DNA from: Bacteroidia bacterium
Lineage (GTDB): Bacteria; Bacteroidota; Bacteroidia; Flavobacteriales; Flavobacteriaceae
Reading direction: 5' to 3'
Assembly: GCA_030427585.1 (NCBI GenBank)
Contig: JAUIBW010000017.1
Location: 43,285-107,284 of the forward strand
DNA length: 64,000 bases
This document shows positions 54,032 to 62,984 of the stretch, one piece after another. The translations under genes were made by a program, and so were the position numbers. Under the pieces are notes generated by a model that saw nothing but the letters and a program-made list of their open reading frames with translations, did not search any database and was not told the DNA's origin. How positions within the stretch are numbered: the stretch's first letter is position 1; each line of letters starts with the position of its first letter.

Positions 54032-54937
54032 ATGAAACAATTAACACTTACATCATTTTTATTACTAATTGTAGTATGTACTATAAGTGCTCAGGGTAAG
54101 AAAAAGCAAGATAAAAATGCTATAAAAAAAATGTGTGGTTGCTATGAGGTAACTTTCAATTTTGCAGAAACTTTTCAGTATAGTAATGATTCTCTTTACA
54201 AACCCTCAAAAACAAAAATTGCCAAAGGGTTAGAATGGGCTCAATTGGTTGAGGAGGATAAAGATAAGGTTTCTATTCAGCATTTGTTGCAAGTAGGGGA
54301 GCCTTCAAAACCTCATATTGTAAAACATTGGCGACAGGATTGGATATATGAAAACACAGATTTCTACATGTTCAATGGTAATAATTCCTGGAACTATGAA
54401 AGTAAATCTGAATCTGAAGTAAAGGGGCAATGGACTCAAAAAGTATTTCAGGTAGACGACAGCCCTCGCTATGAAGGTTCTGCAACCTGGGTACATGTAG
54501 ATGGAAAAAGTTTTTGGGAAAACAGAACAGATGCTCCACTACCAAGACGAGAATATACCAAAAGAAGTGATTACAATGTAACCGTTAGAGGAAACAGACA
54601 TGAGATTACTAAAGACGGTTGGATCCACGATCAAAATAATGATAAAGTAATACGCGAAGCAGGTAAAGCAGATGTTATTTTAGCTAAGGAAAAAGGGTAT
54701 AATACTTATGTGAAAGTAGACGATAGTAGATGTAAAGCTGCTGCAGATTGGTGGAAAAAAAACCACCAAAAATGGACTTTGGTACGTAATAAATGGGAAA
54801 AGGTTTTTAGTAGAAATGCCAATTTAGTATTAGAAGCCAAAGTAGATAATAAACCACTATACAAGCATTTATTTTCTGATGAATACACAAAAGAACAAGA
54901 TATTAATAAAGTCATTGAATCTTTTGTGGTTCAATAA
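54032..54937 (+). CDS. DUF6607 family exported protein
   Basis: A 301-residue protein with a signal peptide (MKQLTLTSFLLLIVVCTISAQ) and the DUF6607 signature MCGCYEVTFNFAETFQYS near residue 33, HWRQDWIYENTDFYMFNGNNSWNYE and the RREYTKRSDYNVTVRGNRHEIT segment. Tryptophans are unusually frequent. The family is found in Bacteroidota beside PepSY and DUF2271 genes; function unknown. First gene of the 54-59 kb operon. Confidence 0.82.
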   Translation: MKQLTLTSFLLLIVVCTISAQGKKKQDKNAIKKMCGCYEVTFNFAETFQYSNDSLYKPSKTKIAKGLEWAQLVEEDKDKVSIQHLLQVGEPSKPHIVKHWRQDWIYENTDFYMFNGNNSWNYESKSESEVKGQWTQKVFQVDDSPRYEGSATWVHVDGKSFWENRTDAPLPRREYTKRSDYNVTVRGNRHEITKDGWIHDQNNDKVIREAGKADVILAKEKGYNTYVKVDDSRCKAAADWWKKNHQKWTLVRNKWEKVFSRNANLVLEAKVDNKPLYKHLFSDEYTKEQDINKVIESFVVQ

Positions 54938-54999
54938 AAATAATCATGACAGCAACCACAATCTCAATAAATAATATAGTCATGTTGGTCTTAAAAAAA

Positions 55000-56493
55000 A
55001 TGAATGCGATAAAATTATTAGTCACACTTCTTTTGTTTGTTAATGTTATACAAGCTCAGACAAAAAATGTTTTTTTAGAAAGAGAATTCTGGAAAACTAA
55101 TCCTTCAATAGAAGTTATAGAGCAAAAAATAGCAGAAGGTAATAGTGCAACAGCATTAAACAAAAATGGATTTGATGCTGTAGTATATGCTATTTTAGAA
55201 AATGTAGATAATACCATAATAAAACATTTACTTTCTAAAAAAGGGAATGATGTTAACAAGTTAACCCATGATAAAAGAACCTATGTATTTTGGGCAGCTT
55301 ATAAAAATAATGTAGCATTAATGAAACATCTTATTGCCCAAAAAGCAAGAATGGATTTAAAAGATTCTCATTATTTTTCGGTATTGACTTTTGCTGCTGC
55401 AGCTGGCCAAACGAATACAGAAATTTACGATCTGTGTATTAAAAATGGAATTGATATACAAACTGACAAAGATGAGCATGGAGCAAACGCATTGTTGTTA
55501 TTAACTCCTTCTTTAAAAGATTTCACTCTTATCGATTATTTTACTTCAAAAGGATTAGATCTTCATAGTAAAGATGATGATGGAAACGGTGTTTTTAATT
55601 ACACTGCTCGTACCGGAAATATAGAAATGCTAAATCAATTAATTAAGAAAGGTGTCTCTTATAAAGATCTTAATGATAAAGGTGGCAATGCTATGATTTT
55701 TGCCAGTAGAGGTACCAGAAAAGGATATAATTCTCTGGCATTTTTTCAATACTTAGAAAACTTAGGTATTGAACCAAATATCACAAACAAAAATGGAGTA
55801 ACACCTCTACACAATCTAGCGTATAGAAATAAAGATTTTGAAGTTTTAAATTATTTTTTAAATAAAGATGTAAATAGTAATCAAAAAGATGATAAAGGTA
55901 ATACCCCTTTGTTAAATGCATCCCATAGCAATACATTAGAGGTGATAAAATTATTTGCAAAAAATACAAATGATATAAACATCACCAATAAAGAAGGGCA
56001 TTCTGCACTAACCAATGCCCTGCAACATAATACAATAGATGTAGTTGATTTTTTAATTAGTCAAAAAGCCGATGTACATGTAATTGATTCTAAAGGAAAT
56101 AATTTAGGATACTACACACTAAAATCGTATAATCCCAACAAAATCGATCAATTCAAAAAGAAAATAGCCGCTTTGGCTAAAAAAGGATTTGATATTACCA
56201 GACCTCAAAAAAATGGAAATACATTATATCATTTAGCCATAGACAAAAACGATCTGGAGTTATTAAAAATGATTCCTGATTATAATATCGATATCAATGC
56301 TAAAAATAAAGAGGGAATTACAGTCTTACATAAAGCAGCAATGACTGCTAAGAATAATGAAATCTTAACCTATTTATTATCGATTGGAGCTGATAAGACC
56401 ATTACAACTGATTTTGAAGAATCTGCATTTGATCTGGCAAGTGAAAATGAAGTATTAAAAGGAAACAATGTAGATTTAAATTTTTTAAAATAA
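55000..56493 (+). CDS. Exported ankyrin-repeat protein
   Basis: A protein of about 497 residues from the ATG at 55000, which gives a good signal peptide (MNAIKLLVTLLLFVNVIQAQ); an ATG at 54946 is in frame but adds a polar leader. At least eleven ankyrin units of 30-33 residues follow, recognised by the G-x-T-x-L-x-x-A pattern (for example KNGVTPLHNLAYRNKDFEVLNYFLNKDVN and DKGNTPLLNASHSNTLEVIKLF). It is probably periplasmic and serves as a protein-binding scaffold for the iron-related operon. Confidence 0.85.
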   Translation: MNAIKLLVTLLLFVNVIQAQTKNVFLEREFWKTNPSIEVIEQKIAEGNSATALNKNGFDAVVYAILENVDNTIIKHLLSKKGNDVNKLTHDKRTYVFWAAYKNNVALMKHLIAQKARMDLKDSHYFSVLTFAAAAGQTNTEIYDLCIKNGIDIQTDKDEHGANALLLLTPSLKDFTLIDYFTSKGLDLHSKDDDGNGVFNYTARTGNIEMLNQLIKKGVSYKDLNDKGGNAMIFASRGTRKGYNSLAFFQYLENLGIEPNITNKNGVTPLHNLAYRNKDFEVLNYFLNKDVNSNQKDDKGNTPLLNASHSNTLEVIKLFAKNTNDINITNKEGHSALTNALQHNTIDVVDFLISQKADVHVIDSKGNNLGYYTLKSYNPNKIDQFKKKIAALAKKGFDITRPQKNGNTLYHLAIDKNDLELLKMIPDYNIDINAKNKEGITVLHKAAMTAKNNEILTYLLSIGADKTITTDFEESAFDLASENEVLKGNNVDLNFLK

Positions 56494-56494
56494 A

Positions 56495-56989
56495 ATGAAA
56501 AAAATAATAGCATTTAAAATGTTTCCGATACTAGCATTTGTAATTTTTGCAGTATTTGGGTTTAAAAGTATTACAGAAAGTAATACCTATAAATGCATGA
56601 TACAAATGACAAATTATACAGGAGAAGGTGCATATATCGTTATTTCTTTAGTAGACCCTAACGGAAACTACGAAAAAACACTATTTGTACAAGGTGATGA
56701 TGAAGAATGGTATCATGATATTACCGATTGGTGGCAGTTCTATGGAAAAAAGCGTCAAGACATTGATGCAATCACGGGAGCAACTGTAAGTGGTGGTGAA
56801 CGATCTATCAATATTATTGAAATTGAAAACGATAAGATAGACTCTGGCTATAAAATACGTTTTGAAACCGCTGTAGAAGATCAAGAGTATTATAAAGATG
56901 ATGTAGAATTTGAGTTAACATCTGAAACCGTAAAAAGTAAAGTTGAAGGAAAAGGTTTTATACGATATATTCGTATGATGCCACAATAA
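56495..56989 (+). CDS. DUF2271 domain protein
   Basis: A 164-residue protein with one N-terminal membrane or signal segment (ILAFVIFAVFGFKSITE) and a DUF2271-like domain: CMIQMTNYTGEGAYIVISLVDPNGNYEKTLFVQGDDEEWYHDITDWWQFYGKKRQDIDAITGATVSGGERSI. The IDAITGATVSGG motif is the FMN-attachment-like or partner-binding hallmark seen in proteins beside PepSY reductases. It begins 1 nt after the ankyrin stop and ends 12 nt before the reductase gene. Confidence 0.8.
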   Translation: MKKIIAFKMFPILAFVIFAVFGFKSITESNTYKCMIQMTNYTGEGAYIVISLVDPNGNYEKTLFVQGDDEEWYHDITDWWQFYGKKRQDIDAITGATVSGGERSINIIEIENDKIDSGYKIRFETAVEDQEYYKDDVEFELTSETVKSKVEGKGFIRYIRMMPQ

Positions 56990-57001
56990 CAATACGATTA
57001 A

Positions 57002-59203
57002 ATGACGATTTCAATTTGGAGATATAGCCACCTCGCCCTGGCTATGTCTTCTTTTGCTTTTATAGGTATAGCCTCTTTAACAGGGATTATTTTAGCATTC
57101 GAACCTATATCGAATCAGCTAGAGCCTTATGCTGTAAACAACACAAAAAACCTTACTCTTGCGCAAACTATAACCGTATTGCAAAAACATTATGATGAAA
57201 TCATTGAAATTGAAATCGATAATAATGCTTTTGTGTCAACCTCGGTAATTACTAAAGAAGGAGATAACAAAACTTTTTATATCGATCCTCTAACAGGTAA
57301 AAAAGTAGGTGATATTATCGAAAAAGCTCCGGTTTTTAAGTTCACCACTAATCTACATCGTTCTTTATTCCTAAAAAGTACTGGTCGTTTTTTTGTAGGA
57401 CTATTTTCTTTTATATTATTTTTAATAGCAACAACCGGAGTTCTTTTAATTATTAAGAGACAACAAGGTATACATCGTTTCTTTTCTAAAGTTATAAAAG
57501 AAAATTTTGAGCAATATTACCACATACAAATAGGTAGATTAACATTAATCCCTATCATTATAATAGCCTTAACCGGGGTGTATTTATCACTAGAAAAATT
57601 TTCACTACTACCATCCAATATCGTTAAACATCAAATAGATTTTGAAAATATAAAAGAAACTCCCAAACTACAAATCAAAGATTTTAAAATCTTTAATCAA
57701 ACACAACTAAAACATGTTAGAAAAGTAGAATTTCCTTTTTCTGATGATCGCGAAGATTATTTCCATATAAAATTATCTGATAGAGAATTGAATATCAATC
57801 AATTTACTGGTAAAATATTAAGTGAAGCTAAATATCCTTTTAACACATTATTATCACATTGGAGTTTGATATTACATACTGGTCAGGGAAGTATTTTATG
57901 GTCTGTCGTCTTACTTATTTCCAGCTGTTCTATTCTGTTTTTTATGTATTCTGGTTTTTTAATGACTCTAAAACGAAGAAAGAAAAGTCTCATACTAAAA
58001 AATGTTTATCATAAAGACACATCTGAATACATCATTTTGGTTGGTTCTGAAACTGGAAATACATTTGATTATGCAAGACTCTTCTATGATGCCTTAATTG
58101 ATTTGGGAAAAACGGTCTTTATTTCAGAATTAAACAAGTATTCTTCTTATACAACAGCAGAACATTTAATTATATTTACAGCAACTTATGGTAAAGGAGA
58201 ACCTCCTACAAATGCAAAAAATTTTGAGTTACTTTTTAAAAAAATCGAACCCAAAAAAGAAATGAAATTTTCGGTTGTTGGTTTTGGTTCATTAGCATAT
58301 CCTGATTTTTGTAAATATGCTATAGACATTGACAAAATGTTACAATCTCATCCAAAATTTAAATCGATTACAAAACTATACTCTATACATAATCAATCCT
58401 ATGAATCTTTTAAAAACTGGTCTTTACAATGGGGAGAAAAGATTAATTTACCTATACAGGTAAAACAGTTACAAAAGGCCATAAAATCTAAAAACAATAC
58501 GCAGTTCTCGGTTGTTCATCGATCACCACTAAATATTGATAACACCTTCATACTTCGTTTACGTCCAGAAGAAAAAATACGGTTTACATCAGGGGATTTA
58601 CTAGCTTTTTATCCAGAAAACGATGCTGTAGAACGTTTATACTCTATTGGTAGAATTGATGGCGATATCCTTTTGAGTATTAAAAAACATGAATTTGGTA
58701 GATGTTCGACCTATTTTAGTAAGCTTACCCAAAACGATAGCATCACGGCATCAATAAAACGAAATCCTGATTTTAATTTCCCAACCCATGCAAAAGAGGT
58801 TATCATGATTGCAAACGGAACAGGAATAGCTCCTTTTTTAGGAATGATTAATAAAAATGATAAGCAAATAAAAACACATCTATTTTGGGGAGGAAGAAAT
58901 AAACAATCTAATGAATTGTATAACGAAATAATTCAGGATAGTCTAAAAAACAATAATTTAACTGCTTTTTATCCCGCCTATTCAAGAGCTCAATCTAAAA
59001 AAACATATGTACAACATCTACTAAAAAGAAATAGTAATCTAATTACAAAAACATTAGATAAAAACGGAGTTATACTAATTTGCGGATCTGTTACCATGCA
59101 AAAAGACGTTGTTAATATCTTAGATAAAATATGTAATGAAGTTAATAATAAACCTATAAGTTATTATCAAAATAAAGGGCAACTTAAAATGGATTGTTAC
59201 TAA
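57002..59203 (+). CDS. PepSY-domain membrane flavoprotein reductase (sulfite-reductase-alpha-like)
   Basis: A 733-residue fusion. The first 330 residues form a PepSY-associated membrane domain with four segments and conserved histidines (TTNLHRSLFLKSTG, LLSHWSLILHTGQGSILW). Residues about 342-480 are a flavodoxin domain (ILVGSETGNTFDYARLF, ATYGKGEPPTNAKNFE), and about 500-733 an FAD/NAD(P)H ferredoxin-reductase domain (RLYSIGRI, ANGTGIAPFLGM, and a terminal aromatic-free DCY). It can move electrons from NAD(P)H through flavins to the membrane, as in ferric reductases. Its last 20 nt overlap the convergent glycosyltransferase gene. Confidence 0.87.
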   Translation: MTISIWRYSHLALAMSSFAFIGIASLTGIILAFEPISNQLEPYAVNNTKNLTLAQTITVLQKHYDEIIEIEIDNNAFVSTSVITKEGDNKTFYIDPLTGKKVGDIIEKAPVFKFTTNLHRSLFLKSTGRFFVGLFSFILFLIATTGVLLIIKRQQGIHRFFSKVIKENFEQYYHIQIGRLTLIPIIIIALTGVYLSLEKFSLLPSNIVKHQIDFENIKETPKLQIKDFKIFNQTQLKHVRKVEFPFSDDREDYFHIKLSDRELNINQFTGKILSEAKYPFNTLLSHWSLILHTGQGSILWSVVLLISSCSILFFMYSGFLMTLKRRKKSLILKNVYHKDTSEYIILVGSETGNTFDYARLFYDALIDLGKTVFISELNKYSSYTTAEHLIIFTATYGKGEPPTNAKNFELLFKKIEPKKEMKFSVVGFGSLAYPDFCKYAIDIDKMLQSHPKFKSITKLYSIHNQSYESFKNWSLQWGEKINLPIQVKQLQKAIKSKNNTQFSVVHRSPLNIDNTFILRLRPEEKIRFTSGDLLAFYPENDAVERLYSIGRIDGDILLSIKKHEFGRCSTYFSKLTQNDSITASIKRNPDFNFPTHAKEVIMIANGTGIAPFLGMINKNDKQIKTHLFWGGRNKQSNELYNEIIQDSLKNNNLTAFYPAYSRAQSKKTYVQHLLKRNSNLITKTLDKNGVILICGSVTMQKDVVNILDKICNEVNNKPISYYQNKGQLKMDCY

Positions 59204-60878
59204 TTTTTAGATACCCATATTTTAATAACCACATGATGTGCTTTCCTACTTTTTCTGAAGATACCGTATCGCTTTTTATTTGTTTCTTTAACACGCCAAA
59301 TCTCTGACTTATATGATCTTTAAAATTACTTAGTATACTATATAAAACAGGGATCGAAAGATGATTAAACGAATCGTAATAATAGATAAGAGATTCTTCC
59401 TTACTTACTATTTTTTCCCCTTGTTCAGAAAGGACTATTCGTGTAGTATCACTTATTCTTTTTGAAGCATAATGATTGAAATTTTTATAAAAGGCTGGAA
59501 TCTCATATGATTTAATAAAATCTATAGTCGTATTCTGCTTACCAGCTCTTTCTAATTGTTTTTCCCAAAGTTGTTCGTGTAGGTAAATACTATTTTTCCA
59601 ATCATAAATTTTTAAAGCTCGTTCTCTAGAGTTTTTACTCATTTTCAAACATAGAGACGGAAAATCCAAAAGCATTTGCAATGCTTTTTGGTAAGCTTCC
59701 AAATCAATAGCTACAGTCTGGGCAAACTCAAAATGATCCATCAGATTGTAATTATCATATATCCCTGATTTTAGTGTTATTTCCTCATCTAGATCATACA
59801 TATACGTTGGAATCAAAAAACCAGTTTCGCCATGTTTCACTGTATCTTTATACCCATTCCAATCAGATACCACCTGTGGAACTCCACAAGCCATAGCTTC
59901 TATAGGAGTAATTCCAAAAGTTTCCTGAATATTATCCGCAGGAGAAACAAATACATCTGCACAAGAATGATATAGGTGGCGTTTGGATGCAGACAAGGGC
60001 CTAATTAAAATGATATGATCATTTAATTGAAGATCATGAACACATTGGTCAATGATTTTGTTAAAAATATCTTCTCCGGCTCCCCCAAGTACTAATTTTA
60101 TTTTCTTTTCAGGATTGTTCTTAATAAGATTTTGAACAACCAATAATAATGGTAGTAAATCTGCTTTGTCAAGAGGTGAAATTCTTCCAATCCATAATAT
60201 AATAAATGCATCTAACGGAAGCCCAAGCTCGCGCCTCACCTCTTTTTTATCCCTTGGTTTAAAAATTGTAGTATCGATTCCTATAGGAATTACCTCGGTA
60301 TTACCCTTAAAACTTAAATCGATATTATGCGAGTGTTTTAGTCTTTCACGAACATGATCAAAAATAGTGTTCAGTGCTTTTTGGGCTGCTGTGCTAGTAC
60401 ATATCATCGTATCATAATCATATGTTTTTTTTAACAGAATTTCTAAATACCAATCATGTAAAAGATATTGATAACTTAATACATGAAAAGTAGCACTTAT
60501 CGGGTAGGCTTTTGCGCTATATCGATTTCGCAAAGAAATTGCTTTAGAGAAGTCTGCATCAGTTTCATGCCATATATCAAAATCAAATGTACTATTTTTC
60601 TCCTTTAGCTCATTAATATCTTTAATTGTAGTACATATGTCTCTTCGCTGATTACCAATACCTAATAATTTCCTACGATCGTTAAAAGTGTTTTTAAAAA
60701 AATCGAAAGTTTGATAAAATTGATAATTCCTTGGTTTACCATGCGTAAGTAATCCCTTTAGAAAATCATTCACAGCGATATCCCTTCCGAATATAGTTTC
60801 TCCTTCTTTAACAGGAGGGTAACTATTAAGATATATCCCCAGATCATTTGTTTTAATAGTAGATTTATTTGTCATCAT
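59184..60878 (-). CDS. GT4-family glycosyltransferase with C-terminal extension
   Basis: A 564-residue protein. Residues about 1-445 are a GT-B fold, family 4 glycosyltransferase: the N-terminal domain ends near GNTEVIPIGIDTTIF, the donor-binding IILWIGRISPLDKADLLPLLLVV and VLGGAGEDIF follow, and the catalytic E-x7-E is FGITPIEAMACGVPQVV. Residues about 450-564 are extra: a helical segment, beta strands (RIVLSEQGEKIVS) and helices ending VGKHIMWLLKYGYLKI, which resembles a winged-helix or RRE-like fold. It overlaps the asparagine-synthetase-like gene by 4 nt (ATGA), implying translational coupling. The acceptor is unknown; the nearby peptide is an obvious candidate. Confidence 0.82.
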   Translation of the reverse strand: MMTNKSTIKTNDLGIYLNSYPPVKEGETIFGRDIAVNDFLKGLLTHGKPRNYQFYQTFDFFKNTFNDRRKLLGIGNQRRDICTTIKDINELKEKNSTFDFDIWHETDADFSKAISLRNRYSAKAYPISATFHVLSYQYLLHDWYLEILLKKTYDYDTMICTSTAAQKALNTIFDHVRERLKHSHNIDLSFKGNTEVIPIGIDTTIFKPRDKKEVRRELGLPLDAFIILWIGRISPLDKADLLPLLLVVQNLIKNNPEKKIKLVLGGAGEDIFNKIIDQCVHDLQLNDHIILIRPLSASKRHLYHSCADVFVSPADNIQETFGITPIEAMACGVPQVVSDWNGYKDTVKHGETGFLIPTYMYDLDEEITLKSGIYDNYNLMDHFEFAQTVAIDLEAYQKALQMLLDFPSLCLKMSKNSRERALKIYDWKNSIYLHEQLWEKQLERAGKQNTTIDFIKSYEIPAFYKNFNHYASKRISDTTRIVLSEQGEKIVSKEESLIYYYDSFNHLSIPVLYSILSNFKDHISQRFGVLKKQIKSDTVSSEKVGKHIMWLLKYGYLKISNNPF

Positions 60879-62512
60879 ATTATTACTAAATTTTCATTTT
60901 GTTTAGCAACCAAAGAACGCATGGTATATTCTAATGCTATTACTGTGTAAAAATCAATATTTGAATATTTGCTCGTTTGTTGATGATTAATATGCTCTTG
61001 ATAAGCACTTATAAATTTTTTCGGTTCTATATACCCTAAATCTGCCAAATACGAATTTTTAAACAGTTTATTCACTTGAGATACTGATTGTTGCAATGCA
61101 TGAAACATGACAGGGCCAAAATCTTCTGGTTTTTGGGGATGGGTAATCTTTTTAGAGCAACCAGATTGGGCGAGAAATTCTCGCTGCAATCTTCGATTTT
61201 TTCGCCAGGAAAAAGGAAGGCTTCTACAAAAATTAATAAGTTCGGGTGTACAATAGGGACTTACCGGCCAAATATTATTAGAAAGATATACAGGAGAACC
61301 ATATGCTACAGCTTCTACAGATGAATCCGACATTAATGATTTAGGTGCTCTTTTTATCGAATTTACAGTATCAAAGTATGTTTCATATAAATCATCTTTT
61401 ATAAACAAAGGGACTTTATCTCTTTGTAAATAAGCACTGGATATATATGATTTTTTGTCTTCGTCATCCATTTCATCCCAATACGAAAAAAATAATTCAT
61501 CACCGCCAAAGCCTGTAAATAACAGGTTATTTTTCTTTTGTTTAGCCAAAGATAACAGATGATTAAATGCTGCATGATAACATCCTTCCCAGGGAACCAT
61601 TTCTGCATTGATTATCCTATAGCTATTTCTAGAAAATGGTAAAAAACCTTCAATATCTATACTTGTATCTTCATATCCAAACCTGGCAATAAATTCATTC
61701 CTTCTCGATATTTGAGCTTCTTTATATTCATCCATTACCAACAAACCATAAGTTTGTAACTTAGTAGATGTTAAAGACGAAGCTATAATAGAAACAATCC
61801 CAGAATCAAGACCACTACTCAATTCTGCTGATATGGTTTTCATATCATCATGTATCCACCGTTTCATAGAATGATTAAGAATTTCTTTAAACATCCCAAC
61901 TACATCGGCATTGGGTTTAAGCTCTCTGGCAAAAGGTTGTTCCAGAGATGGAGGATATATAATTTCTAAAGTATTATTCCCACTCCAGTGTGCTACAGAT
62001 CGCTCTGTTAGTCTATGCATTTGTGGGAATATTGTTTTTTTTGAGTACGGTCTGTAGTATGTAATAAGATAATGAGAAACTAATTCTTTATCTAATGTAA
62101 GCAAAGAAAGATGCTTGTAATGTTCTTTGGGGTTCCAATGCCCTAATAATTTGTTATTACTTTCTACTAGATAGATTGGGGCAACTCCCCATTTTCCTGT
62201 ATGAATAGTAATAGCATTTCGATCTATTAAAAGAGAAATATAATGTAGTGACCACTCTCTAAGGTTTTTTGTTACTTCACGAAATTCGTTATCACAAACA
62301 ATACGTAATGTACTTTTTTTAGTTTCGTTAGTTATTATCTGGGTATTACGTTCTCTAACTACAAATAGGTATTGTATTCCATTTGTAATAGCAAAAGATT
62401 CTAACGATTGATGTGCAAATGGTTCTATACTACTCTCATTAAAACACCATCCTTTTGATGTTGCTGTACATGGGTAAATAATATCTTTTATATCAATCGA
62501 AAAACTAATCAT
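60875..62512 (-). CDS. Asparagine-synthetase-like amide-forming enzyme (lasso-cyclase-like)
   Basis: A 545-residue protein with a degenerate N-terminal Ntn-hydrolase-like part (residues 1-200) and a C-terminal ATP-pyrophosphatase domain. The PP-loop is LSSGLDSG at 231-238, followed by the KTISAELSSGLDSGIVSI helix and a later FTGFGGDELFFSYWDEM loop characteristic of AsnB and of McjC-type lasso cyclases. The catalytic N-terminal Cys of glutaminase is missing (sequence starts MISF), so it cannot use glutamine and probably joins an amine to a peptide or amino-acid carboxylate. It follows a 46-aa peptide gene separated by a terminator-like hairpin. Confidence 0.83.
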   Translation of the reverse strand: MISFSIDIKDIIYPCTATSKGWCFNESSIEPFAHQSLESFAITNGIQYLFVVRERNTQIITNETKKSTLRIVCDNEFREVTKNLREWSLHYISLLIDRNAITIHTGKWGVAPIYLVESNNKLLGHWNPKEHYKHLSLLTLDKELVSHYLITYYRPYSKKTIFPQMHRLTERSVAHWSGNNTLEIIYPPSLEQPFARELKPNADVVGMFKEILNHSMKRWIHDDMKTISAELSSGLDSGIVSIIASSLTSTKLQTYGLLVMDEYKEAQISRRNEFIARFGYEDTSIDIEGFLPFSRNSYRIINAEMVPWEGCYHAAFNHLLSLAKQKKNNLLFTGFGGDELFFSYWDEMDDEDKKSYISSAYLQRDKVPLFIKDDLYETYFDTVNSIKRAPKSLMSDSSVEAVAYGSPVYLSNNIWPVSPYCTPELINFCRSLPFSWRKNRRLQREFLAQSGCSKKITHPQKPEDFGPVMFHALQQSVSQVNKLFKNSYLADLGYIEPKKFISAYQEHINHQQTSKYSNIDFYTVIALEYTMRSLVAKQNENLVII

Positions 62513-62520
62513 ATATCAAA

Positions 62521-62564
62521 AAGATAAGACTGTCTAAAAAAAGTTTTTTAGACAGTCTTATCTT
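62521..62564 (-). terminator. Terminator-like hairpin between peptide gene and enzyme gene
   Basis: A perfect 21-bp inverted repeat, 62521-62541 with 62544-62564, and a 2-nt loop. It lies 8 nt after the peptide stop codon and 8 nt before the enzyme start codon. Partial termination would make peptide mRNA exceed enzyme mRNA, as is usual in peptide natural-product operons. Confidence 0.75.
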
Positions 62565-62572
62565 AATTTAGG

Positions 62573-62713
62573 TTACCCATTCTTTTTACCTTGAGCATCT
62601 CTGTCTCCATCTCTTTTACCTCTCAACTCTATCATTGATGAGTTTCTTTCTGGAGAGAAAGTTTTGCCTTTAAAAAGATCTTCTCCTGTAGGTACATTGT
62701 TGTTAATTTTCAT
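62573..62713 (-). CDS. Candidate precursor peptide (46 aa) of the glycosyltransferase/cyclase locus
   Basis: A short gene on the minus strand in the same operon orientation as the two enzymes. The product begins MKINNNVPTGEDLFKGKTF and ends SPERNSSMIELRGKRDGDRD, then AQGKKNG; the last half is rich in Arg, Lys, Asp and Gly and has no Cys. Gly32 with Asp39 would allow an 8-residue macrolactam of the kind made by lasso cyclases, but the usual Thr two residues before the core is absent and no protease or PqqD-like gene is seen. Ser26 and Asn residues are possible glycosylation sites. The reading frame is clear; the function is inference. Confidence 0.65.
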   Translation of the reverse strand: MKINNNVPTGEDLFKGKTFSPERNSSMIELRGKRDGDRDAQGKKNG

Positions 62714-62829
62714 AATATTAAGTTTTAAGAATTAATGATTTATATCATAAATGTAACTTATCTATGATAGATAACAAATACGTATTTATACCTGAAATTT
62801 TAAGTCTATGATCACTATTTAGTAAATAA

Positions 62830-62970
62830 ATAAGAGAAAATATTTTAGATCGAAGTTATCCGCTCTATCAATTAACCGATAGTGAAAATAATATTTCCTA
62901 CGAATTAAGAGAAGTCAATAAATCTTCTCTTAATATTACTCCTAATGTAACATTTAGACTAAGTTTTTAG
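62830..62970 (+). pseudogene. 3' remnant of an outer-membrane beta-barrel gene
   Basis: A 46-codon open frame without a start codon. Its end, SENNISYELREVNKSSLNITPNVTFRLSF-like (terminal strand LNITPNVTFRLSF), has the alternating pattern and final Phe of an outer-membrane barrel. It lies alone between the peptide gene and the T9SS gene, so it is probably the debris of a deleted outer-membrane protein gene. Confidence 0.4.
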
Positions 62971-62984
62971 CTATAGTGATTCTT

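Noticed and set aside
62573..62713. Calling the 46-aa peptide a definite lasso peptide precursor
   Set aside because: Gly32-Asp39 spacing fits, but the conserved leader Thr and the protease and PqqD-like genes are missing, so only a broader RiPP-like call is supported.
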